64,000 nt of DNA from an uncultured Collinsella sp. (GTDB lineage Bacteria; Actinomycetota; Coriobacteriia; Coriobacteriales; Coriobacteriaceae): assembly GCA_958403385.1 (NCBI GenBank), contig CATXXC010000008.1:1-64000 (forward strand). The letters run 5' to 3'. Below, piece by piece: positions 61,764 through 64,000 of the stretch. Below the pieces are notes generated by a model that did not search any database, was not told the origin of the DNA, and saw only the letters and a program-made list of their open reading frames with translations. A program made the translations under genes and the position numbers. Numbering within the stretch: the first letter of the stretch is position 1; each line of letters opens with the position of its first letter.

Positions 61764-64000
61764 ATGAACCCGCAGGCTATCGAGGTGCGTGGCGCGCGCG
61801 TCCATAACCTCAAAGACATCGATATCGATATTCCGCTGGGAAAGCTCGTGGGCATTGCCGGCGTGTCGGGTTCGGGCAAGAGTTCGCTGGCACTCGGGGT
61901 TCTTTATGCCGAGGGCTCGCGCCGCTATCTGGAGGCGCTCAGCACCTATACCCGCCGTCGTCTGACGCAGGCCGAGCACGCCCAGGTGGACGAGGTGCTG
62001 CACGTGCCAGCGGCGCTCGCATTACATCAGCGCCCCAGCGTACCGGGTGTGCGCTCGACCTTTGGTACCATGACCGAGCTCAACAATAGCCTGCGTCTAC
62101 TCTTTAGCCGTTGCGCCCATCACGTGTGCCCGCATTGCGGGGCGCGTGTGGAGCCGAGCCTTAACGTGGCTGCGGGCCTGTCGCTCACGTGTCCGACATG
62201 CGGCCGCGAGTTCTACGCGCCGAGTGCCGAGGATTTGGCTTTCAATAGCGGCGGTGCGTGCCCTACCTGCGGCGGCACCGGTGTCATGCGCGAGGTAGAC
62301 GAGGCGAGCCTGGTGCCCGACGAGTCAAAGACCATCAACGAGGGTGCGGTGCTTCCCTGGGGCACGCTCATGTGGGACCTGATGAAGCAGGTGGCCGGCG
62401 AGATGGGCGTGCGCACCGACGTGCCGTTTAACCAGCTCACGCCTCAAGAGCGCGACATCGTGTTTCACGGCCCGGCGGTTAAGAAGCACATTCTCTACGT
62501 TCCCAAAAACGGCGAGGGCGCCACGCCGCTCGACTTTACCTATTACAACGCCGTCTATACCGTTGAGAATGCGCTCGCCAAGGTTAAGGACGATAAGGGG
62601 CTTAAGCGTGTGGCTCGCTTTTTGCGCGAGGGACCATGCCGTGACTGCGCCGGCACGCGTCTCTCCGAGGCTGCGCGCCAGCCCCAGGTGCGCGGTATCA
62701 ATCTGGCTCAGGCCGCGGCCATGACGCTTGGTGATGCGATCGAGTGGGTGCGCGGGGTGCCCGCATCCTTGCCGGCCGAGATGCGGCCCATGGCGACGGA
62801 TATCTGCGATTCGTTTTTGAGCACGGCTCGTCGTCTGGTCGACCTGGGTCTCGATTACCTTTCGCTCGATCGCGCCGGTGCCACGCTCTCCACGGGTGAG
62901 CGCCAGCGCGTGCAACTCGCCCGCGTGGTGCGCAACCGATCGACAGGCGTGCTCTATGTGCTGGACGAGCCCTCAATTGGCTTGCATCCTGCCAATGTCG
63001 ACGGCTTGGTGGGCGTAATGCGCGACCTGGTGGATGACGGCAATACCGTGGTTGTTGTCGACCACGATACACGTGTGCTGGCGGAGGCTGATTATCTGGT
63101 CGAGATGGGCCCCGTTGCCGGAGCAGGCGGCGGCAACGTAATCGCCGCTGGTACGGTAGACGAGGTCGAGCAATCGCAGGACAGCCGTATCGCGCCGTTT
63201 TTGCGCGCCGAGCCCAAGCGCTTGCGTCCGCAGGTGACTGACGACGAAATGTTCGACCAGGGCCATATCCGCATGGCGACCGATACCATCCATACCGTCA
63301 AGCCGCTCGAAGTCGATATTCCGCGCGGTCGCTTGGTCGCGGTTACGGGTGTTTCGGGTTCGGGCAAGACGACGTTGGTGCTCGAGACGCTCATCCCGGC
63401 GCTTAAGGCGCAGGCAGCTGGCGAGCGCTTGCCACGCCACGTGCGCTGGATCGATGCCGAGGGCATTGCGCGTGCCAACCTGATTGACGCCACGCCCATC
63501 GGTGCCAACGTGCGCTCGACGGTGGCAACCTATGCCGACATCCATGATGAGCTGCGCCGCGCCTTCGCCCGTACGCCCGAGGCCAAGGCAGCCGGCTACA
63601 AGGCGGGCGCCTTTAGCTACAATACCGGCGCCTTGCGCTGCCCTACGTGTGATGGCACGGGCTCGATATCGCTCGACGTGCAGTTTTTGCCCGATGTCGA
63701 AATCGTCTGCCCGGCATGTCACGGCTCACGTTATGCAGACGCGGCTTCGCATATCCATCGCGAGGGCAAGGACGGGAGTCTGCTTACGTTGCCGCAGCTC
63801 ATGGACATGAGTGTGGACGAGGCCATCGACGCCACGGTGGGGCTCAAGAAAGTTCAGACGCGCTTGCAGACCTTGCACGACCTTGGCTTGGGCTATCTCA
63901 CGCTCGGTGAGCCCACGCCGGCGCTTTCGGGCGGCGAGGCTCAGCGTCTTAAGCTTGCGAGCGAGATGGGTCGCGTGCAGGATGATGCCGTGTTTGTGTT
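61764..64000 (+). CDS. UvrA-like ABC ATPase, partial at the window end
   Basis: About 745 residues are visible before the window ends. There are two ABC cassettes with P-loops G-V-S-G-S-G-K-S (33-40) and G-V-S-G-S-G-K-T, signatures L-S-T-G-E-R-Q-R and L-S-G-G-E-A-Q-R, and zinc fingers C-P-H-C...C-P-T-C-G and C-P-T-C-D-G-T-G...C-P-A-C-H-G. The layout is UvrA, but the second cassette starts earlier than in canonical 940-residue UvrA, so this is the shorter UvrA-like group, some of which are linked to drug resistance. Starts at GTG 61749 or ATG 61731 (overlapping the ATPase gene) are also possible. Confidence 0.82.
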   Translation, partial: MNPQAIEVRGARVHNLKDIDIDIPLGKLVGIAGVSGSGKSSLALGVLYAEGSRRYLEALSTYTRRRLTQAEHAQVDEVLHVPAALALHQRPSVPGVRSTFGTMTELNNSLRLLFSRCAHHVCPHCGARVEPSLNVAAGLSLTCPTCGREFYAPSAEDLAFNSGGACPTCGGTGVMREVDEASLVPDESKTINEGAVLPWGTLMWDLMKQVAGEMGVRTDVPFNQLTPQERDIVFHGPAVKKHILYVPKNGEGATPLDFTYYNAVYTVENALAKVKDDKGLKRVARFLREGPCRDCAGTRLSEAARQPQVRGINLAQAAAMTLGDAIEWVRGVPASLPAEMRPMATDICDSFLSTARRLVDLGLDYLSLDRAGATLSTGERQRVQLARVVRNRSTGVLYVLDEPSIGLHPANVDGLVGVMRDLVDDGNTVVVVDHDTRVLAEADYLVEMGPVAGAGGGNVIAAGTVDEVEQSQDSRIAPFLRAEPKRLRPQVTDDEMFDQGHIRMATDTIHTVKPLEVDIPRGRLVAVTGVSGSGKTTLVLETLIPALKAQAAGERLPRHVRWIDAEGIARANLIDATPIGANVRSTVATYADIHDELRRAFARTPEAKAAGYKAGAFSYNTGALRCPTCDGTGSISLDVQFLPDVEIVCPACHGSRYADAASHIHREGKDGSLLTLPQLMDMSVDEAIDATVGLKKVQTRLQTLHDLGLGYLTLGEPTPALSGGEAQRLKLASEMGRVQDDAVFV

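Overview
The window looks like a chromosome segment of a gut-type Coriobacteriia actinobacterium, most like Collinsella. I infer this from the GC-rich coding sequence, the dense short operons and the gene mix: a divergent topoisomerase IV pair, MgtA-type ATPases, a CD1871A/NapH-like/redoxin operon, TipAS and zinc-ribbon regulators, and large sensor kinases with fused binding domains. No rRNA, tRNA, CRISPR array or complete prophage is visible, so the genus is an inference and not a proof.

Layout. 1-15.2 kb is a patchwork. It opens with a broken join between a TetR-type fragment and an hsdS fragment, followed by two DUF4143 ATPases, a flavoprotein, another small P-loop ATPase, the parE-parC pair on the minus strand, a lipoprotein and a LuxR-type regulator. 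It ends in visibly decayed DNA: a frameshifted gene at a G8 tract, a shrunken PadR/HAAS operon, and a truncated HEPN-like gene abutting an arginase-family remnant. 15.2-19.3 kb holds a two-component system divergent from a CXXC peptide/Fe-S membrane protein/TlpA-like lipoprotein operon, probably a membrane thiol-redox module. 19.4-29.0 kb carries a giant fused ABC exporter, a shortened P-type ATPase, a winged-helix protein without a receiver, and an MgtA-type ATPase. The MgtA-type gene has a structured leader with a possible 25-codon upstream ORF and is followed by a 51-residue membrane peptide.

29.3-33.7 kb is housekeeping (Dus, glutaredoxin, XRE-TipAS regulator, TrmO, MalY-type lyase). 33.8-40.3 kb holds two solute-sensing kinase systems facing each other: a binding lipoprotein plus hybrid kinase, and a kinase with two fused binding domains. 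40.5-56.6 kb contains transporters and enzymes: a K+ channel-like protein, LOG, ClC, an EFR1-type ferredoxin, two EamA transporters, a GntR-controlled ABC transporter, RF3, a VUT/YhhQ transporter behind a candidate preQ1-like pseudoknot, SDR, Ung, LysR, MATE and RlmA. 56.6-64 kb has RsmJ, a GNAT, a TetM-like ribosomal GTPase, an ATPase paralogous to the one near 3 kb, and a UvrA-like protein that runs off the end.

Three families of short repeats lie between the genes: two ~181-bp elements with ~32-bp terminal inverted repeats (29.0 and 44.8 kb), three palindromes built on a CTAGTC-GGGGACGTTCTT unit (30.3, 40.4 and 54.8 kb), and four small hairpins with an AAGGG core, three of them placed right after stop codons (22.7, 29.3, 55.7 and 60.5 kb). 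The most noteworthy systems are the MgtA leader and its small peptide, the inverted-repeat elements, the two P-loop ATPases with helically phased upstream repeats, and the candidate preQ1-like leader.
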